The notes below the pieces were generated by a model. It was not told where the DNA came from and searched no databases. It saw nothing but the letters and a program-made list of their open reading frames with translations. A stretch of 64,000 nt of DNA from Auanema rhodensis (taxonomy: Eukaryota; Nematoda; Chromadorea; Rhabditida; Rhabditidae): positions 4,030,001-4,094,000 of the forward strand of contig OZ059894.1 of the NCBI GenBank assembly GCA_964057225.1. The letters are read 5' to 3'. The position numbers were made by a program, and so were the translations under genes. How positions within the stretch are numbered: position 1 is the stretch's first letter; each line of letters starts with the position of its first letter. Of the stretch, positions 10,877-24,916 are shown piece by piece.

Positions 10877-13333
10877 GTCTTTGCCTTGAAAAATGGAATC
10901 TAAAAACATCTACTTTTTGCTAAATTATTTTGAAATTTTTCGAAAAAATTTTTGTCAAAATGTTTTTGGAAGCAATGTTGAGTGTACATGGAAACTCAAC
11001 ATACACTAATGCATCATTTTTCAAACGATCATAACTAATTTTTGTATCAAGCGTTTTTTAATGTAGTATAGTGCATTCGATCCGGATTTTTAAGCTGCGT
11101 CGATCTGTGTTATCAGATTTGCGCTAGCTTAAAAATGCACCGAGATATCAACTGATATAAGTTCACACTTATATCCTCGATTTTCACCCTGAAGAATTAA
11201 TTTTTTCGTTGAATAACATTGTCCATCGTCTTTGCCTTGAAAAAAGGAATCTAAAAACATCTACTTTTTGCTAAATTATTTTGAAATTTTTCGAAAAAAT
11301 TTTTGTCAAAATGTTTTTGGAAGCAATGTTGAGTGTACATGGAAACTCAACATACACTAATGCATCATTTTTCAAACGATCATAACTAATTTTTGTTTTA
11401 AGCGTTTTTCAATGTAGTATAGTGCATTCGATGCGGATTTTTAAGCTGCGTCGATCTGTGTTATCAGATTTGCGCTAGCTTAAAAATGCACCGAGATATC
11501 AACTGATATAAGTTCACACTTATATCCTCGATTTTCACCCTGAAGAATTAATTTTTTCGTTGAATAACATTGTCCATCGTCTTTGCCTTGAAAAATGGAA
11601 TCTAAAAACATCTACTTTTTGCTAAATTATTTTGAAATTTTTCGAAAAAATTTTTGTCAAAATGTTTTTGGAAGCAATGTTGAGTGTACATGGAAACTCA
11701 ACATACACTAATGCATCATTTTTCAAACGATCATAACTAATTTTTGTATTAAGCGTTCTTCAATGTAGTATAGTGCATTCGATGCGGATTTTTAAGCTGC
11801 GTCGATCTGTGTTATCAGATTTGCGCTAGCTTAAAAATGCACCGAGATATCAACTGATATAAGTTCACACTTATATCCTCGATTTTCACCCTGAAGAATT
11901 AATTTTTTCGTTGAATAACATTGTCCATCGTCTTTGCCTTGAAAAAAGGAATCTAAAAACATCTACTTTTTGCTAAATTATTTTGAAATTTTTCGAAAAA
12001 ATTTTTGTCAAAATGTTTTTGGAAGCAATGTTGAGTGTACATGGAAACTCAACATACACTAATGCATCATTTTTCAAACGATCATAACTAATTTTTGTAT
12101 CAAGCGTTTCTTAATGTAGTATAGTGCATTCGATCCGGATTTTTAAGCTGCGTCGATCTGTGTTATCAGATTTGCGCTAGCTTAAAAATGCACCGAGATA
12201 TCAACTGATATAAGTTCACACTTATATCCTCGATTTTCACCCTGAAGAATTAATTTTTTCGTTGAATAACATTGTCCATCGTCTTTGCCTTGAAAAAAGG
12301 AATCTAAAAACATCTACTTTTTGCTAAATTATTTTGAAATTTTTCAAAAAAATTTTTGTCAAAATGTTTTTGGAAGCAATGTTGAGTGTACATGGAAACT
12401 CAACATACACTAATGCATCATTTTTCAAACGATCATAACTAATTTTTGTATTAAGCGTTCTTCAATGTAGTATAGTGCATTCGATGCGGATTTTTAAGCT
12501 GCGTCGATCTGTGTTATCAGATTTGCGCTAGCTTAAAAATGCACCGAGATATCAACTGATATAAGTTCACACTTATATCCTCGATTTTCACCCTGAAGAA
12601 TTAATTTTTTCGTTGAATAACATTGTCCATCGTCTTTGCCTTGAGAAAAGGAATCTAAAAACATCTACTTTTTGCTAAATTATTTTGAAATTTTTCGAAA
12701 AAATTTTTGTCAAAATGTTTTTGGAAGCAATGTTGAGTGTACATGGAAACTCAACATACACTAATGCATCATTTTTCAAACGATCATAACTAATTTTTGT
12801 ATTAAGCGTTCTTCAATGTAGTATAGTGCATTCGATGCGGATTTTTAAGCTGCGTCGATCTGTGTTATCAGATTTGCGCTAGCTTAAAAATGCACCGAGA
12901 TATCAACTGATATAAGTTCACACTTATATCCTCGATTTTCACCCTGAAGAATTAATTTTTTCGTTGAATAACATTGTCCATCGTCTTTGCCTTGAAAAAA
13001 GGAATTTAAAAACATCTACTTTTTGCTAAATTATTTTGAAATTTTTCGAAAAAATTTTTGTCAAAATGTTTTTGGAAGCAATGTTGAGTGTACATGGAAA
13101 CTCAACATACACTAATGCATCATTTTTCAAACGATCATAACTAATTTTTGTATCAAGTGTTTCTTAATGTAGTATAGTGCATTCGATCCGGATTTTTAAG
13201 CTGCGTCGATCTGTGTTATCAGATTTGCGCTAGCTTAAAAATGCACCGAGATATCAACTGATATAAGTTCACACTTATATCCTCGATTTTCACCCTGAAG
13301 AATTAATTTTTTCGTTGAATAACATTGTCCATC
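10877..13333. repeat. Transition block (7 monomers)
   Basis: The two-type order breaks here. The monomer at 10877 joins a type-B head (aatgg) to a tatcaag/tttttt/tccgg body. The one at 11228 has the unique tgttttaagcg. The one at 12281 has lost the CG of the central palindrome, and the one at 12632 reads cttgagaaaagg. The one at 12983 carries tatcaagtg with an A-type head. These mixtures look like recombinants between types. Confidence 0.6.
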
Positions 13334-15439
13334 GTCTTTGCCTTGAAAAATGGAATCTAAAAACATCTACTTTTTGCTAAATTATTTTGAAATTTTTCGA
13401 AAAAATTTTTGTCAAAATGTTTTTGGAAGCAATGTTGAGTGTACATGGAAACTCAACATACACTAATGCATCATTTTTCAAACGATCATAACTAATTTTT
13501 GTATTAAGCGTTTCTCAATGTAGTATAATGCATTCGATGCGGATTTTTAAGCTGCGTCGATCTGTGTTATCAGATTTGCGCTAGCTTAAAAATGCACCGA
13601 GATATCAACTGATAGAAGTTCACACTTATATCCTCGATTTTCACCCTGAAGAATTAATTTTTTCGTTGAATAACATTGTCCATCGTCTTTGCCTTGAAAA
13701 ATGGAATCTAAAAACATCTACTTTTTGCTAAATTATTTTGAAATTTTTCGAAAAAATTTTTGTCAAAATGTTTTTGGAAGCAATGTTGAGTGTACATGGA
13801 AACTCAACATACACTAATGCATCATTTTTCAAACGATCATAACTAATTTTTGTATTAAGCGTTCTTCAATGTAGTATAGTGCATTCGATGCGGATTTTTA
13901 AGCTGCGTCGATCTGTGTTATCAGATTTGCGCTAGCTTAAAAATGCACCGAGATATCAACTGATATAAGTTCACACTTATATCCTCGATTTTCACCCTGA
14001 AGAATTAATTTTTTCGTTGAATAACATTGTCCATCGTCTTTGCCTTGAAAAAAGAAATCTAAAAACATCTACTTTTTGCTAAATTATTTTGAAATTTTTC
14101 GAAAAAATTTTTGTCAAAATGTTTTTGGAAGCAATGTTGAGTGTACATGGAAACTCAACATACACTAATGCATCATTTTTCAAACGATCATAACTAATTT
14201 TTGTATCAAGCGTTTCTTAATGTAGTATAGTGCATTCGATCCGGATTTTTAAGCTGCGTCCATCTGTGTTATCAGATTTGCGCTAGCTTAAAAATGCACC
14301 GAGATATCAACTGATATAAGTTCACACTTATATCCTCGATTTTCACCCTGAAGAATTAATTTTTTCGTTGAATAACATTGTCCATCGTCTTTGCCTTGAA
14401 AAAAGGAATCTAAAAACATCTACTTTTTGCTAAATTATTTTGAAATTTTTCAAAAAAATTTTTGTCAAAATGTTTTTGGAAGCAATGTTGAGTGTACATG
14501 GAAACTCAACATACACTAATGCATCATTTTTCAAACGATCATAACTAATTTTTGTATTAAGCGTTCTTCAATGTAGTATAGTGCATTCGATGCGGATTTT
14601 TAAGCTGCGTCGATCTGTGTTATCAGATTTGCGCTAGCTTAAAAATGCACCGAGATATCAACTGATATAAGTTCACACTTATATCCTCGATTTTCACCCT
14701 GAAGAATTAATTTTTTCGTTGAATAACATTGTCCATCGTCTTTGCCTTGAAAAAAGAAATCTAAAAACATCTACTTTTTGCTAAATTATTTTGAAATTTT
14801 TCGAAAAAATTTTTGTCAAAATGTTTTTGGAAGCAATGTTGAGTGTACATGGAAACTCAACATACACTAATGCATCATTTTTCAAACGATCATAACTAAT
14901 TTTTGTATTAAGCGTTCTTCAATGTAGTATAGTGCATTCGATGCGGATTTTTAAGCTGCGTCGATCTGTGTTATCAGATTTGCGCTAGCTTAAAAATGCA
15001 CCGAGATATCAACTGATATAAGTTCACACTTATATCCTCGATTTTCACCCTGAAGAATTAATTTTTTCGTTGAATAACATTGTCCATCGTCTTTGCCTTG
15101 AAAAAAGGAATTTAAAAACATCTACTTTTTGCTAAATTATTTTGAAATTTTTCGAAAAAATTTTTGTCAAAATGTTTTTGGAAGCAATGTTGAGTGTACA
15201 TGGAAACTCAACATACACTAATGCATCATTTTTCAAACGATCATAACTAATTTTTGTATCAAGCGTTTCTTAATGTAGTATAGTGCATTCGATCCGGATT
15301 TTTAAGCTGCGTCGATCTGTGTTATCAGATTTGCGCTAGCTTAAAAATGCACCGAGATATCAACTGATATAAGTTCACACTTATATCCTCGATTTTCACC
15401 CTGAAGAATTAATTTTTTCGTTGAATAACATTGTCCATC
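13334..15439. repeat. Six-monomer precursor of the 1755-bp unit
   Basis: The first three monomers (tataatgc with gatagaag; tattaag/ttcttc; aagaaatcta with gcgtccatc) match the first three of the pentamer that starts at 15440. They are followed by ttcttc types at 14387 and 14738 and one aaggaattta/tccgg monomer at 15089, instead of the taacaag and gtttagt monomers. The tataatgc marker therefore recurs at a six-monomer (2106-bp) offset before settling to five. Confidence 0.65.
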
Positions 15440-18400
15440 GTTTTTGCCTTGAAAAATGGAATCTAAAAACATCTACTTTTTGCTAAATTATTTTGAAATT
15501 TTTCGAAAAAATTTTTGTCAAAATGTTTTTGGAAGCAATGTTGAGTGTACATGGAAACTCAACATACACTAATGCATCATTTTTCAAACGATCATAACTA
15601 ATTTTTGTATTAAGCGTTTCTCAATGTAGTATAATGCATTCGATGCGGATTTTTAAGCTGCGTCGATCTGTGTTATCAGATTTGCGCTAGCTTGAAAATG
15701 CACCGAGATATCAACTGATAGAAGTTCACACTTATATCCTCGATTTTCACCCTGAAGAATTAATTTTTTCGTTGAATAACATTGTCCATCGTCTTTGCCT
15801 TGAAAAATGGAATCTAAAAACATCTACTTTTTGCTAAATTATTTTGAAATTTTTCGAAAAAATTTTTGTCAAAATGTTTTTGGAAGCAATGTTGAGTGTA
15901 CATGGAAACTCAACATACACTAATGCATCATTTTTCAAACGATCATAACTAATTTTTGTATTAAGCGTTCTTCAATGTAGTATAGTGCATTCGATGCGGA
16001 TTTTTAAGCGGCGTCGATCTGTGTTATCAGATTTGCGCTAGCTTAAAAATGCACCGAGATATCAACTGATATAAGTTCACACTTATATCCTCGATTTTCA
16101 CCCTGAAGAATTAATTTTTTCGTTGAATAACATTGTCCATCGTCTTTGCCTTGAAAAAAGAAATCTAAAAACATCTACTTTTTGCTAAATTATTTTGAAA
16201 TTTTTCGAAAAAATTTTTGTCAAAATGTTTTTGGAAGCAATGTTGAGTGTACATGGAAACTCAACATACACTAATGCATCATTTTTCAAACGATCATAAC
16301 TAATTTTTGTATCAAGCGTTTCTTAATGTAGTATAGTGCATTCGATCCGGATTTTTAAGCTGCGTCCATCTGTGTTATCAGATTTGCGCTAGCTTAAAAA
16401 TGCACCGAGATATCAACTGATATAAGTTCACACTTATATCCTCGATTTTCACCCTGAAGAATTAATTTTTTCGTTGAATAACATTGTCCATCGTCTTTGC
16501 CTTGAAAAATGGAATCTAAAAACATCTACTTTTTGCTAAATTATTTTGAAATTTTTCGAAAAAATTTTTGTCAAAATGTTTTTGGAAGCAATGTTGAGTG
16601 TACATGGAAACTCAACATACACTAATGCATCATTTTTCAAACGATCATAACTTATTTTTGTAACAAGCGTTTCTCAATGTAGTATAGTGCATTCGATGCG
16701 GATTTTTAAGCTGCGTCGATCTGTGTTATCAGATTTGCGCTAGCTTAAAAATGCACCGAGATATCAACTGATATAAGTTCACACTTATATCCTCGATTTT
16801 CACCCTGAAGAATTAATTTTTTCGTTGAATAAGATTGTCCATCGTCTTTGCCTTGAAAAAAGGAATCTAAAAACATCTACTTTTTGCTAAATTATTTTGA
16901 AATTTTTCGAAAAAATTTTTGTCAAAATGTTTTTGGAAGCAATGTTTAGTGTACATGGAAACTCAACATACACTAATGCATCATTTTTCAAACGATCATA
17001 ACTAATTTTTGTATCAAGCGTTTTTTAATGTAGTATAGTGCATTCGATCCGGATTTTTAAGCTGCGTCGATCTGTGTTATCAGATTTGCGCTAGCTTAAA
17101 AATGCACCGAGATATCAACTGATATAAGTTCACACTTATATCCTTGATTTTCACCCTGAAGAATTAATTTTTTCGTTGAATAACATTGTCCATCGTCTTT
17201 GCCTTGAAAAATGGAATCTAAAAACATCTACTTTTTGCTAAATTATTTTGAAATTTTTCGAAAAAATTTTTGTCAAAATGTTTTTGGAAGCAATGTTGAG
17301 TGTACATGGAAACTCAACATACACTAATGCATCATTTTTCAAACGATCATAACTAATTTTTGTATTAAGCGTTTCTCAATGTAGTATAATGCATTCGATG
17401 CGGATTTTTAAGCTGCGTCAATCTGTGTTATCAGATTTGCGCTAGCTTAAAAATGCACCGAGATATCAACTGATAGAAGTTCACACTTATATCCTCGATT
17501 TTCACCCTGAAGAATTAATTTTTTCGTTGAATAACATTGTCCATCGTCTTTGCCTTGAAAAATGGAATCTAAAAACATCTACTTTTTGCTAAATTATTTT
17601 GAAATTTTTCGAAAAAATTTTTGTCAAAATGTTTTTGGAAGCAATGTTGAGTGTACATGGAAACTCAACATACACTAATGCATCATTTTTCAAACGATCA
17701 TAACTAATTTTTGTATTAAGCGTTCTTCAATGTAGTATAGTGCATTCGATGCGGATTTTTAAGCTGCGTCGATCTGTGTTATCAGATTTGCGCTAGCTTA
17801 AAAATGCACCGAGATATCAACTGATATAAGTTCACACTTATATCCTCGATTTTCACCCTGAAGAATTAATTTTTTCGTTGAATAACATTGTCCATCGTCT
17901 TTGCCTTGAAAAAAGAAATCTAAAAACATCTACTTTTTGCTAAATTATTTTGAAATTTTTCGAAAAAATTTTTGTCAAAATGTTTTTGGAAGCAATGTTG
18001 AGTGTACATGGAAACTCAACATACACTAATGCATCATTTTTCAAACGATCATAACTAATTTTTGTATCAAGCGTTTCTTAATGTAGTATAGTGCATTCGA
18101 TCCGGATTTTTAAGCTGCGTCCATCTGTGTTATCAGATTTGCGCTAGCTTAAAAATGCACCGAGATATCAACTGATATAAGTTCACACTTATATCCTCGA
18201 TTTTCACCCTGAAGAATTAATTTTTTCGTTGAATAACATTGTCCATCGTCTTTGCCTTGAAAAATGGAATCTAAAAACATCTACTTTTTGCTAAATTATT
18301 TTGAAATTTTTCGAAAAAATTTTTGTCAAAATGTTTTTGGAAGCAATGTTGAGTGTACATGGAAACTCAACATACACTAATGCATCATTTTTCAAACGAT

Positions 18401-18949
18401 CATAACTTATTTTTGTAACAAGCGTTTCTCAATGTAGTATAGTGCATTCGATGCGGATTTTTAAGCTGCGTCGATCTGTGTTATCAGATTTGCGCTAGCT
18501 TAAAAATGCACCGAGATATCAACTGATATAAGTTCACACTTATATCCTCGATTTTCACCCTGAAGAATTAATTTTTTCGTTGAATAACATTGTCCATCGT
18601 CTTTGCCTTGAAAAAAGGAATCTAAAAACATCTACTTTTTGCTAAATTATTTTGAAATTTTTCGAAAAAATTTTTGTCAAAATGTTTTTGGAAGCAATGT
18701 TGAGTGTACATGGAAACTCAACATACACTAATGCATCATTTTTCAAACGATCATAACTAATTTTTGTATCAAGCGTTTTTTAATGTAGTATAGTGCATTC
18801 GATCCGGATTTTTAAGCTGCGTCGATCTGTGTTATCAGATTTGCGCTAGCTTAAAAATGCACCGAGATATCAACTGATATAAGTTCACACTTATATCCTC
18901 GATTTTCACCCTGAAGAATTAATTTTTTCGTTGAATAACATTGTCCATC
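15440..18949. repeat. Tandem pair of five-monomer units (1755 bp each)
   Basis: Units begin at 15440 and 17195. The order in each is: (1) tataatgc and gatagaag; (2) tattaag/ttcttc; (3) aagaaatcta with gcgtccatc and tccgg; (4) cttattt with taacaag; (5) tttttta with tccgg, carrying gtttagt in the first unit only. Private differences are few: gcttgaaaat in 15440, aagcggcgtc in 15791, and gcgtcaatc in 17195. The last monomer of the first unit also has tccttgat, which the second unit lacks. Confidence 0.8.
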
Positions 18950-21900
18950 GTCTTTGCCTTGAAAAAAGGAATCTAAAAACATCTACTTTTTGCTAAATTA
19001 TTTTGAAATTTTTCGAAAAAATTTTTGTCAAAATGTTTTTGGAAGCAATGTTTAGTGTACATGGAAACTCAACATACACTAATGCATCATTTTTCAAACG
19101 ATCATAACTAATTTTTGTATCAAGCGTTTTTTAATGTAGTATAGTGCATTCGATCCGGATTTTTAAGCTGCGTCGATCTGTGTTATCAGATTTGCGCTAG
19201 CTTAAAAATGCACCGAGATATCAACTGATATAAGTTCACACTTATATCCTCGATTTTCACCCTGAAGAATTAATTTTTTCGTTGAATAACATTGTCCATC
19301 GTCTTTGCCTTGAAAAATGGAATCTAAAAACATCTACTTTTTGCTAAATTATTTTGAAATTTTTCGAAAAAATTTTTGTCAAAATGTTTTTGGAAGCAAT
19401 GTTGAGTGTACATGGAAACTCAACATACACTAATGCATCATTTTTCAAACGATCATAACTTATTTTTGTAACAAGCGTTCTTCAATGTAGTATAGTGCAT
19501 TCGATGCGGATTTTTAAGCTGCGTCGATCTGTGTTATCAGATTTGCGCTAGCTTAAAAATGCACCGAGATATCAACTGATATAAGTTCACACTTATATCC
19601 TCGATTTTCACCCTGAAGAATTAATTTTTTCGTTGAATAACATTGTCCATCGTCTTTGCCTTGAAAAAAGAAATCTAAAAACATCTACTTTTTGCTAAAT
19701 TATTTTGAAATTTTTCGAAAAAATTTTTGTCAAAATGTTTTTGGAAGCAATGTTGAGTGTACATGGAAACTCAACATACACTAATGCATCATTTTTCAAA
19801 CGATCATAACTAATTTTTGTATCAAGCGTTTCTTAATGTAGTATAGTGCATTCGATCCGGATTTTTAAGCTGCGTCCATCTGTGTTATCAGATTTGCGCT
19901 AGCTTAAAAATGCACCGAGATATCAACTGATATAAGTTCACACTTATATCCTCGATTTTCACCCTGAAGAATTAATTTTTTCGTTGAATAACATTGTCCA
20001 TCGTCTTTGCCTTGAAAAATGGAATCTAAAAACATCTACTTTTTGCTAAATTATTTTGAAATTTTTCGAAAAAATTTTTGTCAAAATGTTTTTGGAAGCA
20101 ATGTTGAGTGTACATGGAAACTCAACATACACTAATGCATCATTTTTCAAACGATCATAACTTATTTTTGTAACAAGCGTTTCTCAATGTAGTATAGTGC
20201 ATTCGATGCGGATTTTTAAGCTGCGTCGATCTGTGTTATCAGATTTGCGCTAGCTTAAAAATGCACCGAGATATCAACTGATATAAGTTCACACTTATAT
20301 CCTCGATTTTCACCCTGAAGAATTAATTTTTTCGTTGAATAACATTGTCCATCGTCTTTGCCTTGAAAAAAGGAATCTAAAAACATCTACTTTTTGCTAA
20401 ATTATTTTGAAATTTTTCGAAAAAATTTTTGTCAAAATGTTTTTGGAAGCAATGTTTAGTGTACATGGAAACTCAACATACACTAATGCATCATTTTTCA
20501 AACGATCATAACTAATTTTTGTATCAAGCGTTTTTTAATGTAGTATAGTGCATTCGATCCGGATTTTTAAGCTGCGTCGATCTGTGTTATCAGATTTGCG
20601 CTAGCTTAAAAATGCACCGAGATATCAACTGATATAAGTTCACACTTATATCCTTGATTTTCACCCTGAAGAATTAATTTTTTCGTTGAATAACATTGTC
20701 CATCGTCTTTGCCTTGAAAAATGGAATCTAAAAACATCTACTTTTTGCTAAATTATTTTGAAATTTTTCGAAAAAATTTTTGTCAAAATGTTTTTGGAAG
20801 CAATGTTGAGTGTACATGGAAACTCAACATACACTAATGCATCATTTTTCAAACGATCATAACTAATTTTTGTATTAAGCGTTCTTCAATGTAGTATAGT
20901 GCATTCGATGCGGATTTTTAAGCTGCGTCGATCTGTGTTATCAGATTTGCGCTAGCTTAAAAATGCACCGAGATATCAACTGATATAAGTTCACACTTAT
21001 ATCCTCGATTTTCACCCTGAAGAATTAATTTTTTCGTTGAATAACATTGTCCATCGTCTTTGCCTTGAAAAAAGAAATCTAAAAACATCTACTTTTTGCT
21101 AAATTATTTTGAAATTTTTCGAAAAAATTTTTGTCAAAATGTTTTTGGAAGCAATGTTGAGTGTACATGGAAACTCAACATACACTAATGCATCATTTTT
21201 CAAACGATCATAACTTATTTTTGTAACAAGCGTTCTTCAATGTAGTATAGTGCATTCGATGCGGATTTTTAAGCTGCGTCGATCTGTGTTATCAGATTTG
21301 CGCTAGCTTAAAAATGCACCGAGATATCAACTGATATAAGTTCACACTTATATCCTCGATTTTCACCCTGAAGAATTAATTTTTTCGTTGAATAACATTG
21401 TCCATCGTCTTTGCCTTGAAAAAAGAAATCTAAAAACATCTACTTTTTGCTAAATTATTTTGAAATTTTTCGAAAAAATTTTTGTCAAAATGTTTTTGGA
21501 AGCAATGTTGAGTGTACATGGAAACTCAACATACACTAATGCATCATTTTTCAAACGATCATAACTAATTTTTGTATCAAGCGTTTCTTAATGTAGTATA
21601 GTGCATTCGATCCGGATTTTTAAGCTGCGTCCATCTGTGTTATCAGATTTGCGCTAGCTTAAAAATGCACCGAGATATCAACTGATATAAGTTCACACTT
21701 ATATCCTCGATTTTCACCCTGAAGAATTAATTTTTTCGTTGAATAACATTGTCCATCGTCTTTGCCTTGAAAAATGGAATCTAAAAACATCTACTTTTTG
21801 CTAAATTATTTTGAAATTTTTCGAAAAAATTTTTGTCAAAATGTTTTTGGAAGCAATGTTGAGTGTACATGGAAACTCAACATACACTAATGCATCATTT

Positions 21901-23161
21901 TTCAAACGATCATAACTTATTTTTGTAACAAGCGTTTCTCAATGTAGTATAGTGCATTCGATGCGGATTTTTAAGCTGCGTCGATCTGTGTTATCAGATT
22001 TGCGCTAGCTTAAAAATGCACCGAGATATCAACTGATATAAGTTCACACTTATATCCTCGATTTTCACCCTGAAGAATTAATTTTTTCGTTGAATAACAT
22101 TGTCCATCGTCTTTGCCTTGAAAAAAGGAATCTAAAAACATCTACTTTTTGCTAAATTATTTTGAAATTTTTCGAAAAAATTTTTGTCAAAATGTTTTTG
22201 GAAGCAATGTTTAGTGTACATGGAAACTCAACATACACTAATGCATCATTTTTCAAACGATCATAACTAATTTTTGTATCAAGCGTTTTTTAATGTAGTA
22301 TAGTGCATTCGATCCGGATTTTTAAGCTGCGTCGATCTGTGTTATCAGATTTGCGCTAGCTTAAAAATGCACCGAGATATCAACTGATATAAGTTCACAC
22401 TTATATCCTTGATTTTCACCCTGAAGAATTAATTTTTTCGTTGAATAACATTGTCCATCGTCTTTGCCTTGAAAAATGGAATCTAAAAACATCTACTTTT
22501 TGCTAAATTATTTTGAAATTTTTCGAAAAAATTTTTGTCAAAATGTTTTTGGAAGCAATGTTGAGTGTACATGGAAACTCAACATACACTAATGCATCAT
22601 TTTTCAAACGATCATAACTAATTTTTGTATTAAGCGTTCTTCAATGTAGTATAGTGCATTCGATGCGGATTTTTAAGCTGCGTCGATCTGTGTTATCAGA
22701 TTTGCGCTAGCTTAAAAATGCACCGAGATATCAACTGATATAAGTTCACACTTATATCCTTGATTTTCACCCTGAAGAATTAATTTTTTCGTTGAATAAC
22801 ATTGTCCATCGTCTTTGCCTTGAAAAATGGAATCTAAAAACATCTACTTTTTGCTAAATTATTTTGAAATTTTTCGAAAAAATTTTTGTCAAAATGTTTT
22901 TGGAAGCAATGTTGAGTGTACATGGAAACTCAACATACACTAATGCATCATTTTTCAAACGATCATAACTTATTTTTGTAACAAGCGTTTCTCAATGTAG
23001 TATAGTGCATTCGATGCGGATTTTTAAGCTGCGTCGATCTGTGTTATCAGATTTGCGCTAGCTTAAAAATGCACCGAGATATCAACTGATATAAGTTCAC
23101 ACTTATATCCTCGATTTTCACCCTGAAGAATTAATTTTTTCGTTGAATAACATTGTCCATC
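18950..23161. repeat. Rearranged five-monomer units with hybrid monomers
   Basis: After a gtttagt monomer (18950) and a hybrid (19301), two further five-monomer units run from 19652 and 21407 (offset 1755 bp). The order is gcgtccatc type, taacaag type, gtttagt type with tccttgat, ttcttc type, then a taacaag-bearing monomer. Monomers at 19301 and 21056 join taacaag to ttcttc, a combination that looks like crossover or conversion between types (2) and (4) of the earlier unit. The tccttgat marker spreads to the neighbouring monomer at 22460. Confidence 0.7.
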
Positions 23162-24916
23162 GTCTTTGCCTTGAAAAAAGGAATCTAAAAACATCTACTT
23201 TTTGCTAAATTATTTTGAAATTTTTCGAAAAAATTTTTGTCAAAATGTTTTTGGAAGCAATGTTGAGTGTACATGGAAACTCAACATACACTAATGCATC
23301 ATTTTTCAAACGATCATAACTAATTTTTGTATTAAGCGTTCTTCAATGTAGTATAGTGCATTCGATGCGGATTTTTAAGCTGCGTCGATCTGTGTTATCA
23401 GATTTGCGCTAGCTTAAAAATGCACCGAGATATCAACTGATATAAGTTCACACTTATATCCTCGATTTTCACCCTGAAGAATTAATTTTTTCGTTGAATA
23501 ACATTGTCCATCGTCTTTGCCTTGAAAAATGGAATCTAAAAACATCTACTTTTTGCTAAATTATTTTGAAATTTTTCGAAAAAATTTTTGTCAAAATGTT
23601 TTTGGAAGCAATGTTGAGTGTACATGGAAACTCAACATACACTAATGCATCATTTTTCAAACGATCATAACTAATTTTTGTATTAAGCGTTTCTCAATGT
23701 AGTATAGTGCATTCGATGCGGATTTTTAAGCTGCGTCGATCTGTGTTATCAGATTTGCGCTAGCTTAAAAATGCACCGAGATATCAACTGATAGAAGTTC
23801 ACACTTATATCCTCGATTTTCACCCTGAAGAATTAATTTTTTCGTTGAATAACATTGTCCATCGTCTTTGCCTTGAAAAATGGAATCTAAAAACATCTAC
23901 TTTTTGCTAAATTATTTTGAAATTTTTCGAAAAAATTTTTGTCAAAATGTTTTTGGAAGCAATGTTGAGTGTACATGGAAACTCAACATACACTAATGCA
24001 TCATTTTTCAAACGATCATAACTAATTTTTGTATTAAGCGTTCTTCAATGTAGTATAGTGCATTCGATGCGGATTTTTAAGCTGCGTCGATCTGTGTTAT
24101 CAGATTTGCGCTAGCTTAAAAATGCACCGAGATATCAACTGATAGAAGTTCACACTTATATCCTCGATTTTCACCCTGAAGAATTAATTTTTTCGTTGAA
24201 TAACATTGTCCATCGTCTTTGCCTTGAAAAATGGAATCTAAAAACATCTACTTTTTGCTGAATTATTTTGAAATTTTTCGAAAAAATTTTTGTCAAAATG
24301 TTTTTGGAAGCAATGTTGAGTGTACATGGAAACTCAACATACACTAATGCATCATTTTTCAAATGATCATAACTAATTTTTGTATTAAGCGTTCTTCAAT
24401 GTAGTATAGTGCATTCGATGCGGATTTTTAAGCTGCGTCGATCTGTGTTATCAGATTTGCGCTAGCTTAAAAATGCACCGAGATATCAACTGATAGAAGT
24501 TCACACTTATATCCTCGATTTTCACCCTGAAGAATTAATTTTTTCGTTGAATAACATTGTCCATCGTCTTTGCCTTGAAAAATGGAATCTAAAAACATCT
24601 ACTTTTTGCTAAATTATTTTGAAATTTTTCGAAAAAATTTTTGTCAAAATGTTTTTGGAAGCAATGTTGAGTGTACATGGAAACTCAACATACACTAATG
24701 CATCATTTTTCAAACGATCATAACTAATTTTTGTATTAAGCGTTCTTCAATGTAGTATAGTGCATTCGATGCGGATTTTTAAGCTGCGTCGATCTGTGTT
24801 ATCAGATTTGCGCTAGCTTAAAAATGCACCGAGATATCAACTGATATAAGTTCACACTTATATCCTCGATTTTCACCCTGAAGAATTAATTTTTTCGTTG
24901 AATAACATTGTCCATC
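23162..24916. repeat. Local gatagaag cluster (5 monomers)
   Basis: Three consecutive monomers (23513, 23864, 24215) share the gatagaag hairpin variant, which elsewhere occurs singly, so it has spread locally. The monomer at 24215 also has gctgaatta in place of gctaaatta and caaatgatc in place of caaacgatc. The first of these changes opens a minus-strand frame (24171-24362), discussed under rejected items. Confidence 0.7.

Noticed and set aside
24171-24362. 63-codon minus-strand frame as a protein-coding gene (also at 29085, 33298, 36458, 38213, 61027, 61378 and 63484)
   Set aside because: The first codon is TTG, and I found no in-frame ATG near the start of the frame. It exists only where gctaaatta has become gctgaatta, which turns an amber codon at residue 35 into Gln; the other monomers stop there. 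It has no recognisable domain. It spans the monomer boundary and repeats with the array, so it is a by-product of the satellite.
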